Positions 25,990-34,008 are shown, numbered from the stretch's first letter. The stretch: DNA of 64,000 nt from Palsa-504 sp963739615 (GCA_963739615.1 CAVUBD010000035.1:248001-312000); one strand, 5' to 3'. Made by a program: numbers and translations. Notes: generated by a model from the letters alone, not told the origin.

Positions 25990-26223
25990 CGCGCCCTTCC
26001 CGGGTTCGTCCTCGTCCGTGTCGTACGGGCCCAGGCGCCGCCGTCGCGCCCACCGCCGGTACTCCCGGACCGGATGGATCAGCGAACGGAGCGGGCTGAG
26101 GTCGACGCCCTGGAACCAGCCGACCGGAAGACCCATGACGTGCTGCGGCTCCTCCTCCCGGCGCCCTCCCGTTCCAATCGGCACCCCGAAGACGCGATTC
26201 GGCTCCTCCCCCTGTTTCACCAC
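25909..26223 (-). CDS. Small basic hypothetical protein
   Basis: 104 residues, GTG start 8 bp after the stop of the repeat gene upstream. I do not recognise a family. Two related motifs occur (NRVFGVPIG and QHVMGLPVG), about 20 residues apart, followed by an Arg-rich stretch (YRRWARRRRLG) and an acidic patch. No signal peptide or membrane helix. The last 80 bp lie antisense to the DUF1707 gene. Probably one operon with the repeat protein and the oxidase-fold protein. Confidence 0.5.
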   Translation of the reverse strand: MVKQGEEPNRVFGVPIGTGGRREEEPQHVMGLPVGWFQGVDLSPLRSLIHPVREYRRWARRRRLGPYDTDEDEPGKGALAVAVRAGTPDGPGREQQDKREEPEP

Positions 26224-26230
26224 CTCGCCA

Positions 26231-26599
26231 TCACCAGTTGGTGCTGGGCGGCGGCGGGATGACCGTACGGGACAGGGCCGTGCTCGGCGGCGGCGGGATC
26301 AGCGAGCCGGACAGCGCGGTCGCAGGTGGCGGCGGGATCAGCGAGCCGGACAGGACCGTGCTCGGCGGCGACGGGATCGCCGAGCCGGACAACTCCGTCC
26401 GGGGGGACGGCGGGATGACCGAGCCGGACCACGCGGTCCGGGGTGACGGCGGGATCAGCGAGCCGGATAGCGCCGTGCTGGGCGGCGGCGGGATGACCGA
26501 GCCAGACAGGGCCGTGCTTGGCGCCGGCCAGACGGGTGTGGCCGTTACGTCATCGAGCCAGGGGTCCACCTCGCTCGCACCGAACTCCATACAACTCAT
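26231..26599 (-). CDS. Repeat protein, seven 13-residue units
   Basis: 122 residues. A 27-residue non-repetitive leader (MEFGASEVDPWLDDVTATP within it) precedes seven units of consensus STALSGSLIPPPP and a three-residue tail. The opposite strand is also open over the repeats, giving VLGGGGISEPDSA units, because a 39-bp unit keeps every frame open; I prefer the minus strand because only it has a coherent leader and fits an operon. Function unknown; could be a structural Pro-rich protein or a precursor with repeated cores. Confidence 0.45.
   Translation of the reverse strand: MSCMEFGASEVDPWLDDVTATPVWPAPSTALSGSVIPPPPSTALSGSLIPPSPRTAWSGSVIPPSPRTELSGSAIPSPPSTVLSGSLIPPPPATALSGSLIPPPPSTALSRTVIPPPPSTNW
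26241..26531. repeat. 39-bp tandem repeat, 7.5 copies
   Basis: Units begin GTGCTSGGCGGCGGCGGGAT and diverge by about 10-25%. Third-position changes dominate in both overlapping frames, consistent with protein-level selection on at least one strand. No spacers, so not CRISPR. Confidence 0.9.
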
Positions 26600-26645
26600 G
26601 CTGCGTCATCCATGGCCGTTCCGTAACTGCCGGCCGCGATAAACC

Positions 26646-27146
26646 TTAAATATCTACCGGGATCCGGTGGTCAGCGGCGCGCCCGTGGACCGGACACGGC
26701 TGGCTGGGGTCATCTCTCGGGCAGGGCACCCAGAACCGCGTGGCGGTCGCCAGGTAGAGCCGGTAGGGCGCTGGCGGCAGCAGGTCGCCCGGCGTCATCG
26801 GGGGTTCCTCGCGCTCGTCCGGCCTGGGATAGGCCTTCAGGGCGAGGTCGATGCGGCCGTGATCGGCCAGTTCCTGCGCCACGGCGGTCATGTACACGGC
26901 CTGGACCGCGTAGGGCGGTTGCCGTGAGTCGAAGATGACCACGCTCAGGTCCGGCCGTCTGGCCAGGTTCCGCGAGTGCCTCGCCGCTGGCGGCGAGGCC
27001 CAGTAGAACTCCCGGTATCCGCTGGCCGCGTAGTACACCGGCGACAGCCACGGGCGGCCGTCGTCGTCGGTGGTCCCCAGCGTCATGTAACGGTTGGCGT
27101 CGATGACCGCCCGGGCGGTCACCGCGAGATCAGCGGGTGTCGTCAT
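26646..27146 (-). CDS. Pyridoxamine 5'-phosphate oxidase-fold flavoprotein
   Basis: 166 residues from ATG 27146 (GAGAG upstream). Motif order YMTLGTTDDDGRPWLSPVYYA then FYWASPPAARHSRNLARRPDLSVVIFD is characteristic of the split-barrel family that binds FMN or F420. YLATATRFWVPC at the end resembles the family's last strand. Substrate unknown. Same strand and 46 bp before the repeat gene. Confidence 0.75.
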   Translation of the reverse strand: MTTPADLAVTARAVIDANRYMTLGTTDDDGRPWLSPVYYAASGYREFYWASPPAARHSRNLARRPDLSVVIFDSRQPPYAVQAVYMTAVAQELADHGRIDLALKAYPRPDEREEPPMTPGDLLPPAPYRLYLATATRFWVPCPRDDPSQPCPVHGRAADHRIPVDI

Positions 27147-27323
27147 CGCTCTCATAATCACGCGTATTCAAAGCCGTTTCCCCGGCGGCGAGATCATCGT
27201 GGCCGATACGACGTTCGGCCCGGCTGCTGTCATTCCCCCAGATATCCCCGGCCAGTCCGTTCCTATGTCCTACGGTGACCCTTAAGGTCGAGACGTTAGC
27301 GATGGAGGAGGGGCTCGGCGCGG

Positions 27324-28238
27324 ATGCCCGGCAGGTACAAGGACGAGCTCGATGCCCTTTTCGATCAAACGAAAAGCCTGAGCGCCCGGCCGCGTACGGT
27401 CCGCGAGCTACCTGGCGGCCTGACCAACCGCAACTACCGGGTGATCACGCCCGCGGGGACCTTTGTCGCGCGGGTGTCGTCAGGCGGCAGCGAATTGCTC
27501 GCTATCGACCGGGACTGCGAGTACCGCAACTCGGTGACCGCGGCCGCCGCTGGGGTCGGCGCTCCGGTCATCGAGTACCGGCCCGAGGACGGCTTGCTGG
27601 TCATCGGCTACATCGAGGGCCGGACGTTCGGTAACGCAGATGTGGCCGCCAACATCGGTCGCGTCGCCCAGGCGTGCCGCCGGCTGCACTCGGGCGGCCG
27701 GTTCGGCAACGACTTCGACATGTTCGCCGTCCAGCGGCGGTACCTGTCGGTGGCGCGGTCCCGCGGCTTGGCGATCCCGGCTGGCTACAACGCGCTGGCG
27801 CCCCAGTTCAGCGCGGCCGAGCAGGCCCTGGCGGTCCGGGCCGCCAGGACCGTGCCGTGCAACAATGACCTGCTGGCCGCCAACTTCATCGACGACGGGG
27901 ACCGGATCTGGCTGATCGACTACGAGTACTCCGGCAACAACGACGCCTGCTTCGAGCTCGGCAACATCGCGGCTGAGGCGCACCTGTCCACTGAAGCCCT
28001 GGCCGAGCTGGTCGCCGCCTATTACGAAAAGCCGCGCAGGAGCAAGGTCGCCCGGGCCCGGCTTCTCGGCCTGGCCGGCATGTACGGCTGGACGCTGTGG
28101 GGCGTGATCCAGAACGCCGCGAGCCCGATCGACTTCGATTTCTGGTCCTGGGCGATGGAGCGTTTCGAGGGCGCGGCCCAGGGCTTCACGGCTCCCGGCT
28201 TCGACCGCCTGCTCGAGGAGGTCCAGCGCGATGACTGA
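27324..28238 (+). CDS. Choline-kinase-like phosphotransferase
   Basis: 304 residues, protein-kinase-like/aminoglycoside phosphotransferase fold. Glycine-containing N-lobe GGLTNRNYRV, Brenner-type catalytic loop CNNDLLAANFI (Asp and Asn present; His replaced by Cys as in some choline kinases) and metal-binding IDYEYSGNNDACFELGN. This set is closest to LicA/choline-ethanolamine kinases. Overlaps the next gene by 8 bp. With a dimethylglycine-dehydrogenase-like partner, a role in handling choline-derived or other methylamine compounds is likely (inference). Confidence 0.8.
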   Translation: MPGRYKDELDALFDQTKSLSARPRTVRELPGGLTNRNYRVITPAGTFVARVSSGGSELLAIDRDCEYRNSVTAAAAGVGAPVIEYRPEDGLLVIGYIEGRTFGNADVAANIGRVAQACRRLHSGGRFGNDFDMFAVQRRYLSVARSRGLAIPAGYNALAPQFSAAEQALAVRAARTVPCNNDLLAANFIDDGDRIWLIDYEYSGNNDACFELGNIAAEAHLSTEALAELVAAYYEKPRRSKVARARLLGLAGMYGWTLWGVIQNAASPIDFDFWSWAMERFEGAAQGFTAPGFDRLLEEVQRDD

Positions 28239-30771
28239 GCTGCCCGCCCGCGCCCGGGTCGTGATCATCGGCGGGGGAGTGATCGGCACCAGCGTCGCCT
28301 ACCATCTCGCCCGGATGGGCTGGACCGACGTGCTGCTGCTTGAGCAGGGGCAGCTATCGTGCGGCACCACCTGGCACGCGGCCGGCCTGGTCGGCCAGCT
28401 GCGCGCCTCGGAGAACGGGACCCGGCTGGTGCAGTACTCCATGGAGCTCTACGAGCACCTGGAGGCCGAGACCGGCCTGGGCACCGGCTTCCGGCGCTGC
28501 GGCGGCGTCACCGTGGCCCGCACCCCCGACCGCCTCACCCAGCTGAAAAGAACGGCCGCCACCGCGCAGGCCTACCAGCTGGACTGCGAGCTGATCACCC
28601 CAGAACGGGCGCATGAGCTCTATCCGGTCATGCAGGTCGCCGACCTGGCCGGCGCGATCTGGCTACCGGGCGACGGCCGGGCCAACCCGACCGACCTGAC
28701 CGCCGCGCTGGCCCGCGGCGCCCGGGATAAAGGCGTCACGATCAAAGAGCGGACCCGGGTCACCGGTATCCGTGCGAGGCACGGTGCCGTAACAGGCGTC
28801 CGCACCGACCAGGGCGACGTCGAGGCCGAGGTCGTCGTCAACTGCGCCGGCCAGTGGGCCAAGCAGGTGGGCGCGATGTGCGGGGTGACCGTACCGCTGC
28901 ACTCGGCCGAGCATTTCTACGTGGTGACCGAGCGGATCGACGGGGTGCACAGGGACCTGCCGATCCTGCGTGACCCGGATGGCTACACCTACATCAAGGA
29001 AGAGGTCGGCGGCCTGCTCGTCGGCGGCTTCGAGCCCGAGGCCAAGCCCTGGGTCGCGCCCGACGCGCTGCCGTACCCGTTCGAGTTCCAGCTGCTTGCC
29101 CAGGACTGGGATCACTTCGCGATCCTGATGGACAGCGCGATCGCGCGCATCCCGGCCCTGGCCGAGACCGGGATCAAGATGTTCTGCAACGGCCCGGAGA
29201 GCTTCACCCCGGATAACCAGTTCCTCCTGGGTGAGGCGCCGGAGCTGCGGAATTTCTTCGTCGGCGCCGGATTCAACTCCGTCGGCATCGCGTCGGCGGG
29301 CGGCGCCGGACGAGCGCTGGCCGAGTGGATCACCGGGGGAGAGCCGAGCCTGGACGTCTCCGCGGTCGACATCAGGCGCTTCGCCCGGTTCAACGGCAAC
29401 AACCAGTGGCTGCACGACCGGGTCGGCGAGGTCCTGGGCCTGCACTACGCGGTGCCGTGGCCGAACCGCGAGCTGGCCACCGCCCGCCCGTTCCGCCGCT
29501 CTCCCGCGTATCACCTGCTCAAGGAGGCCAACGCCGGCTTCGGCAGCCGGATGGGCTGGGAGCGCGCGAACTTCTTCGCGCCCGCCGGCCAGGACCCGGT
29601 CATCGAGTACGGCTGGGGCCAGCAGAACTGGCAGCCCTGGTCCTGCGCCGAGCAGCGCGCCGCCCGCACCACCGTGGCCCTGTTCGATCAGACCAGCTTC
29701 TCCAAGTACCTGGTCACCGGCCGGGACGCCGAACAGGTCCTGCAGTGGCTGTGCACCGCCGACGTCGCCGTCGAACCCGGCCGGACCGTCTACACCGGGA
29801 TGCTCAACGCGCACGGCACCTACGAGGCCGACATCACCGTGACCCGGCTGTCCGGCGAGGAGTTCCTGCTGATCAGCAGCGCAGCCACCACCGAGAGGGA
29901 CAAGGACCACATCACCAGGCGGATTCCGCCTGGCCGTCACGCGTCGCTGGTCGACGTCACCTCCGGCTACGCCGTCTACGGCGTCATGGGGCCCAGGTCA
30001 CGGGAACTGCTCAGCCGGCTCTCCACCGCTGATTTCAGCGACGAGGCGTTCCCGTTCGGCTCCAGCCGGCAGATCGATCTCGGTTACGCCACGGTCCGCG
30101 CGACCAGGATCACCTACGTGGGGGAGCTGGGCTGGGAGCTCTATGTCCCGTGCGAATTCGCCGTGGGCGCCTACGAAGACCTGGTGCGAGCCGGTGCCGG
30201 CCTGGGCCTGGTGAACGGCGGCTACTACGCGATCGAGTCGATGCGGCTGGAGAAGGCATACCGGGCCTTCGGCCGCGAGCTGACCCCCGACTACAACCCG
30301 GTCAAGGCCGGCCTGCTGTTCGCGTGCAAGCTCAGGACCGGCATCGGCTTCCTCGGCCGGGAGGCGGTCGAGCAGGCCCGCGCCGAAGGCCCCAGGCGCA
30401 GGCTGGTCTCGCTCGTGCTGGACCACCCCGATCCCGAGCCGCGCCACCCCGAACACCCGGGCCCGATGATCTGGGGCGGTGAACTGGTGCTGCGGGACGG
30501 AATCGCGGTCGGCCAGGTGACCTCGGGCGCCTGGGGCGAGGCCGTCGGCGGATGCGTCGGCATGGCTTACATCCGCCACCCAGCCGGGACCGTGCTCACC
30601 CCCGACGCGGCGCTGGCCGGCGAGTACCAGGTAAACGTGGGTGGCCGCCTTTACCCGGCCACCGTGCACCTGCGCCCGCCGTTCGACCCGGCCGGCGACC
30701 GGGTAAAGGGCCGTTACCTTCGTCAAGAACCACCACGCCGCCAAGAACCACCACGTCACGCCGGAGCGTAA
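28231..30771 (+). CDS. Dimethylglycine/sarcosine dehydrogenase-like FAD oxidoreductase with GcvT domain
   Basis: 846 residues. N-terminal FAD domain (DAO fold, about 8-380): dinucleotide motif VIIGGGVIGTSVAYHL and TTWHAAGLVG, whose His is the covalent FAD site in dimethylglycine dehydrogenase. C-terminal GcvT-like folate-binding domain (about 430-830): YELGWELYVP-type motif (VGELGWELYVPCEF) and GYYAIESMRLEKAYRAFG. Oxidative N-demethylation with transfer of the C1 unit to tetrahydrofolate is the family reaction. The last residues carry a QEPPRRQEPPR repeat. Overlap with the kinase gene indicates one transcript. Confidence 0.88.
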   Translation: MTELPARARVVIIGGGVIGTSVAYHLARMGWTDVLLLEQGQLSCGTTWHAAGLVGQLRASENGTRLVQYSMELYEHLEAETGLGTGFRRCGGVTVARTPDRLTQLKRTAATAQAYQLDCELITPERAHELYPVMQVADLAGAIWLPGDGRANPTDLTAALARGARDKGVTIKERTRVTGIRARHGAVTGVRTDQGDVEAEVVVNCAGQWAKQVGAMCGVTVPLHSAEHFYVVTERIDGVHRDLPILRDPDGYTYIKEEVGGLLVGGFEPEAKPWVAPDALPYPFEFQLLAQDWDHFAILMDSAIARIPALAETGIKMFCNGPESFTPDNQFLLGEAPELRNFFVGAGFNSVGIASAGGAGRALAEWITGGEPSLDVSAVDIRRFARFNGNNQWLHDRVGEVLGLHYAVPWPNRELATARPFRRSPAYHLLKEANAGFGSRMGWERANFFAPAGQDPVIEYGWGQQNWQPWSCAEQRAARTTVALFDQTSFSKYLVTGRDAEQVLQWLCTADVAVEPGRTVYTGMLNAHGTYEADITVTRLSGEEFLLISSAATTERDKDHITRRIPPGRHASLVDVTSGYAVYGVMGPRSRELLSRLSTADFSDEAFPFGSSRQIDLGYATVRATRITYVGELGWELYVPCEFAVGAYEDLVRAGAGLGLVNGGYYAIESMRLEKAYRAFGRELTPDYNPVKAGLLFACKLRTGIGFLGREAVEQARAEGPRRRLVSLVLDHPDPEPRHPEHPGPMIWGGELVLRDGIAVGQVTSGAWGEAVGGCVGMAYIRHPAGTVLTPDAALAGEYQVNVGGRLYPATVHLRPPFDPAGDRVKGRYLRQEPPRRQEPPRHAGA

Positions 30772-30855
30772 CGGTCCTATTCTCGCCGTCACCGGCCCGT
30801 CCGAAACCTGGACCTTCGTAATCCCGTAGCTCCCGTTCGGCCCAGCCCGCGCGCA

Positions 30856-31050
30856 GCAAGTATTTATTCGAAAATATTATCGCCCTCTGCCAGGCGATCA
30901 ACGCGCGTGATGAGCCAGGCGTCCCGCATGACCAGTTCATGGCATCCCTTGACATGGAGTCATGACTTTAGCCGTCGTCTGGCTGCCCGCAGCTATGAAC
31001 GCCTATCGGTCGCTGCGTGTTACGGACCCCGAAGGAGCCAGCTGCGCGGG
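30856..31050 (+). pseudogene. Relic of a type II toxin-antitoxin pair (RelB/RelE-like)
   Basis: The tail of an antitoxin is readable without a start (NARDEPGVPHDQFMASLDMES, stop TGA 30963). It overlaps by 4 bp an ATG at 30962 that opens a RelE/ParE-like N-terminus (TLAVVWLPAAMNAYRSL then DPEGA). After about 25 residues similarity stops. So the antitoxin lost its front and the toxin lost its back, while the ATGA junction is kept. Confidence 0.55.
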
Positions 31051-31079
31051 TCACGACAGCGTGCGGGCTAGGGATCTCT

Positions 31080-31146
31080 CCAGGTCAGCGAACGCTCTGC
31101 GGATGAGGCCACGCTTCCGCCGTGCAAGCGATAATGACACACGTTG
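31080..31146. repeat. Dispersed repeat, copy A
   Basis: 67 bp nearly identical to 34807-34873: starts CCAGGTCAGCGAACGCTCTG and ends with the motif GTGCAAGCGATAATGACAC. Lies between the relBE relic and the next module. Confidence 0.85.
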
Positions 31147-31195
31147 TGCACGGATCATGTGGGCCGCTGGCCATGAGTCACGCGACACGCCCGGG

Positions 31196-31465
31196 TCAGG
31201 TATCGAGGCTCACATGTTGCACGCTGATGACCTGCTGACCTTCATGCACGCTGACGGTGTACCAGATGGTCACGTCGTCGGCGGGCAAGTGCAGCTCGTA
31301 TGCGCCAGGTAGAGGGTCCTCGCTGGGGAACGGGTCAGCAAGGGTCGGGACTGGTTCGTCGAGCAGATGAAAGATCGTGCGCTGTACCGTCCACCGCAGT
31401 GGCTGCGGCAGGGCCTCAATCTCGTTCCATGAGGTGCCGGGAAAGCGGACAAGGCGATCACTCAC
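31196..31465 (-). CDS. RelE/ParE-like toxin candidate
   Basis: 89 residues from GTG 31465, which overlaps the upstream small gene by 8 bp. The pattern WNEIEALPQPLRWTVQRTIFHLLDEPVP, then GAYELHLPADDVTIWYTVSVHEGQQVISVQHV, matches the helix-helix followed by beta-sheet plan of RelE-type mRNA interferases or related DUF cytotoxins. Catalytic residues cannot be assigned with certainty. The antitoxin-first overlapping layout supports a toxin-antitoxin pair. Confidence 0.6.
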   Translation of the reverse strand: MSDRLVRFPGTSWNEIEALPQPLRWTVQRTIFHLLDEPVPTLADPFPSEDPLPGAYELHLPADDVTIWYTVSVHEGQQVISVQHVSLDT

Positions 31466-31655
31466 TGATTCCCCACGTCGCGACAAGCTCCTCACGGGTG
31501 AACGTGGGCGCGTCGTCGCCGGGGCCGGGGTCAGCCTTGATGCGGCGCATGGCCACGCTTCGCCCGACTTGCCGCCGCAGCCGCCGCAACTCGGCCTTCA
31601 GCGCATCCAGTTCGGCGCGGGGAATTGTGATCATGTCGGACGCTTCGACGCTCAC
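31458..31655 (-). CDS. Antitoxin candidate for the RelE-like partner
   Basis: 65 residues, GTG start with GAGGAG six bases upstream. Helical, Arg/Leu-rich (IPRAELDALKAELRRLRRQVG) then a short C-terminal segment TFTREELVATWGISE. No recognised DNA-binding fold, but size, order and overlap fit an antitoxin. Confidence 0.55.
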   Translation of the reverse strand: MSVEASDMITIPRAELDALKAELRRLRRQVGRSVAMRRIKADPGPGDDAPTFTREELVATWGISE

Positions 31656-31715
31656 GCGCGGCTCCTCGGCTCGATGCTCTCATCCGTGATTCTAAATGGG
31701 ATGAGCCGCAAGGCA

Positions 31716-32228
31716 TCAGGGACGCGCGGATGACCTTTGGCCCGGCTCCTGCTCATGGTCAGTGTCCTGTGAGGCCTCGTGCTCAGTCACCTCCCGTATT
31801 CCGTCCGGCCCCACCACATGGAACGTCCAAGGCGCGGTCTCCCGGCCGATGGCCGCCTGGTGCACCAGGCGGAAGATGTACGCGTCGGCCTCGCTGATCT
31901 CCGCCGGTCCCGGCCTGCGCAGCACGATCATCGCCTTCTCATCGTCGTGACATAGGGGTGGGCTGATGAGGCTGCCGGCCAAGTCGCACAGGCCGGTGAT
32001 GCTCTTCCTGTCTGGCATGTCGAGCCTGTCATCGACGGGCAAGACCGCATGGGTCCAGACTCCCCACTCGCCGATGAAGATCACCCAGAGGCTGCGGCTG
32101 ATCAGCGCACCGGACTCGAACGGCATGGCCCCGAGATCATGCAGCAAGGCCGGCCGCAGCGCGGCCTGATCAGCCTCGCTTAGCGGAATCTCGTAGCTGG
32201 TACCGGATATGTTGCTGAGAGTGTCCAT
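31716..32228 (-). CDS. Hypothetical protein in toxin-antitoxin island
   Basis: 170 residues from ATG 32228; the longer frame to 32375 lacks coding character. Not recognised. Visible blocks: LSEADQAALRPALLHDLGAMPFESG, SLWVIFIGEWGVWTHAVLP, and SEADAYIFRLVHQAAIGRETAPWTFHVVGPDG. No signal or membrane segment. C-terminus is acidic and low-complexity (HEASQDTDHEQEP). Lies between two toxin-antitoxin-type pairs on the same strand. Confidence 0.5.
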   Translation of the reverse strand: MDTLSNISGTSYEIPLSEADQAALRPALLHDLGAMPFESGALISRSLWVIFIGEWGVWTHAVLPVDDRLDMPDRKSITGLCDLAGSLISPPLCHDDEKAMIVLRRPGPAEISEADAYIFRLVHQAAIGRETAPWTFHVVGPDGIREVTEHEASQDTDHEQEPGQRSSARP

Positions 32229-32377
32229 GACTCGCAGTGTCGCACCGGGCACCGACAAAATGGCTGATGCCACCATCTCGGCAGCAGCGCGGCGAGCAGA
32301 AAACGCACCCCGGCGCCGACAGCATCCCGCCTCACTCAAGTGCCAGAGCCCGCAAAATGGCGGCGACGCCAACATTG

Positions 32378-32911
32378 TCAGTCATCCATTCCCCGCCGGC
32401 GCGTGGATTGATGCCGGTAGAGCAGCGGTAGCACGCGGAGATCTTTCGGCCGCCCGGCTGACTCTTTGGACCGGATCACGTCGGCAAGGTCTGCCACGAT
32501 CACCTCAACGTCACCGACGCGGAGGCGGTGCGCGTTGACCGCGAGCTGGGCGTAGCCTCCTTCAAAGCCTGATGGATGGAAAGAGATGTCGAACTCGCCG
32601 TCAGGACAGGTCAGATTCCAGACGTCGGCCGCCGCCAGGGACGCGGCGTCATGGCTGAAGGGCAGCCCGTCCGGCACCGCCTCGGTCCGGATCCGCGCAT
32701 CGAGTTCCTTCAGCGCCGACGAGAGCCGGGCCAGGTTCTCCTGGCTTGCCTCCGGCGTCAGGTCGATGTCTCTTGTCGCTGGTATCGGGGCCTGCTGCGC
32801 AATGGCGGCAAAGGCACCGATGATGACGTAGCGCACCTGGTGCCGGTTCAGCGCGGCGACTATGGCGGCAGCGTCCAGTTCGGGTTCACCGGCAGCCTCA
32901 TGCTCGCTCAC
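32378..32911 (-). CDS. Nucleotidyltransferase-like protein (AbiEii/MNT-type toxin candidate)
   Basis: 177 residues from GTG 32911, GTGA overlap with the upstream XRE gene. N-terminal nucleotidyltransferase features: RYVIIGAFAAIAQQAPIPATRDIDL (G-x-A helix then D-x-D as RDIDL), and later GEFDISFHPSGF with a further acidic strand; C-terminus has VADLADVIRSKESAGRPKDLRVL, typical of this family (Lys-Asp near the end). Family members act as toxins or as adenylylating antitoxins. The coupled regulator points to a stress or defence module. Confidence 0.75.
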   Translation of the reverse strand: MSEHEAAGEPELDAAAIVAALNRHQVRYVIIGAFAAIAQQAPIPATRDIDLTPEASQENLARLSSALKELDARIRTEAVPDGLPFSHDAASLAAADVWNLTCPDGEFDISFHPSGFEGGYAQLAVNAHRLRVGDVEVIVADLADVIRSKESAGRPKDLRVLPLLYRHQSTRRRGMDD

Positions 32912-33255
32912 GCCACATCCTCGGCGGGCGTTGCCTGGCGCCATGCCTGAAGCTGCCGGTCGCGGCGCAGCCGCTCGGATTCGGAGCGGCCGGCTTCCAG
33001 CCCGGCGAGTATGTCGTCATGCGGATCGTAGGCGGCTAGGTGCAGGCGCAGGTCGAAGCCAGCCGCGCGCAGCAGCCTCAGCAACGTGCTGAGGGTCGGC
33101 TGCCGCTGGTCACGTTCGTAGGCTGAGATCATCGTGACCGGTACCCCCGCTCGTTCGGCCAGTTCCCGCTGGCTCATGCCGGCCTTCAGACGGGCGAGTT
33201 GCAGGAGCGCCGAAGATGGCGATGGCAGCCCTTCAGGATCATACGGTTGTGTCAT
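32908..33255 (-). CDS. XRE-family helix-turn-helix regulator
   Basis: 115 residues from ATG 33255. HTH at about 22-72: LARLKAGMSQRELAERAGVPVTMISAYERDQRQPTLSTLLRLL. Followed by AAGFDLRLHLAAYDPHDDILA, a tail common in XRE proteins paired with nucleotidyltransferases. The start codon lies inside an 11-bp inverted repeat, and no Shine-Dalgarno is present, so a leaderless autoregulated transcript is likely. Confidence 0.85.
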   Translation of the reverse strand: MTQPYDPEGLPSPSSALLQLARLKAGMSQRELAERAGVPVTMISAYERDQRQPTLSTLLRLLRAAGFDLRLHLAAYDPHDDILAGLEAGRSESERLRRDRQLQAWRQATPAEDVA

Positions 33256-33268
33256 AACACAATCGTAT
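33241..33268. promoter_or_regulatory. Inverted-repeat operator overlapping XRE start codon
   Basis: ATACGGTTGTG - TCATAA - CACAATCGTAT: 11-bp arms with one mismatch. The XRE gene's ATG (33253-33255, minus) falls in the 6-bp spacer. Confidence 0.75.
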
Positions 33269-33345
33269 GACTCGACGATACCGCTTATCCAGCTGCTACG
33301 GGGTAACAGAAGCAAGTGTTACTGATGATGGCACCGCGACCCGCC

Positions 33346-33365
33346 GTGCAAACGATAACGACACA
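33346..33365. repeat. Recurring motif, copy C
   Basis: GTGCAAACGATAACGACACA, upstream of the XRE-nucleotidyltransferase module. Related copies at 31122, 34848 and 34944. Confidence 0.7.
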
Positions 33366-33460
33366 GGTCAGTGGCCGCCTCTGGTATGGGTCACGTTTCA
33401 TCCGTTGACCGCAGTTCCCGGGCGTTGACCTGGGTAAACGCTGCGTGTGGGCGTGCCGGG

Positions 33461-33697
33461 TCAGGCGGTCCGTCGCAGTTCGTGCTCGACTGCCCGGCGG
33501 ATCCACGCCGATAGCGACCGGTCGTCGGCATCGGCCGCGCGGCGGGCCTGCTCCAGCAGTTCCGGGGGGAACCGCACGGGCACGGGTGTGCCCAGCCGGG
33601 AGGCATGGCGTCGGCGGGCGGGTCCCTGCGGCTCCTGGTTTTCCGGCTGCGCGTAAAAGTCGAATTCCTGGTCAGGTGTCATGGGCGTGTTGGTCAT
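33461..33697 (-). CDS. BrnA-like antitoxin candidate
   Basis: 78 residues. C-terminal ribbon-helix-helix-type stretch VPVRFPPELLEQARRAADADDRSLSAWIRRAVEHEL, preceded by an acidic, Pro/Gln-rich linker. ATGA overlap with the upstream toxin candidate. Toxin-then-antitoxin order is that of BrnT/BrnA systems. Confidence 0.7.
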   Translation of the reverse strand: MTNTPMTPDQEFDFYAQPENQEPQGPARRRHASRLGTPVPVRFPPELLEQARRAADADDRSLSAWIRRAVEHELRRTA

Positions 33698-34002
33698 CGG
33701 TCTCTCCGGTACTGGGCGGCAAGCCTGTCCGCCGCCTGATAGCAGCCGATCGGACGGTATCTGTGCGGGTCACCGCTGCGCGCGGGAGCCAGGGGAACCA
33801 CGAGCACCCGGCCGCCGGCCTCGGCGTACATGAGCCAGTGCGCTGGAGGCTTGGCCGGGTAGAACAACGGGTCGCTGGCCCACACGTCATCGATGTCATC
33901 GATGCCAAGGTGCGGATGCTTGAACAGGTGTGCGGCCTGGGTGTCGATCTCGAACGGGTCTTCCTCATCCAGCAGGTCTAGATAGAACCGCTCACCGGCC
34001 AC
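33694..34002 (-). CDS. BrnT-like toxin candidate
   Basis: 102 residues, GTG start. FEIDTQAAHLFKHPHLGIDDIDDVWASDPLFY matches the BrnT opening (D...N/A-x-x-K-H...I...D-x-W). The following strand segment RVLVVPLAPARSGDPHRYRPIGCYQA fits the RelE-like fold. The family cleaves mRNA. Distant match; a non-toxic relative is possible. Confidence 0.6.
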   Translation of the reverse strand: MAGERFYLDLLDEEDPFEIDTQAAHLFKHPHLGIDDIDDVWASDPLFYPAKPPAHWLMYAEAGGRVLVVPLAPARSGDPHRYRPIGCYQAADRLAAQYRRDR

Positions 34003-34008
34003 CTAATG

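Larger units (their letters stand above)
30772..31195. other. Intergenic region with toxin-antitoxin relic and repeat
   Basis: No intact gene. Holds the broken relBE-like pair (30856-31050) and repeat copy A (31080-31146). Around 30860-30882 it is AT-rich. Confidence 0.6.

Noticed and set aside
26241..26531. Regular direct repeats that could be taken as a CRISPR array
   Set aside because: Units are head-to-tail with no spacers, diverge at codon third positions and lack a palindromic repeat or cas genes.
26238..26642. Plus-strand Gly-rich repeat protein (VLGGGGISEPDSA units)
   Set aside because: Starts within the repeat with no leader or ribosome-binding site and ends in non-coding-like sequence; the minus strand fits an operon. 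Not fully excluded.
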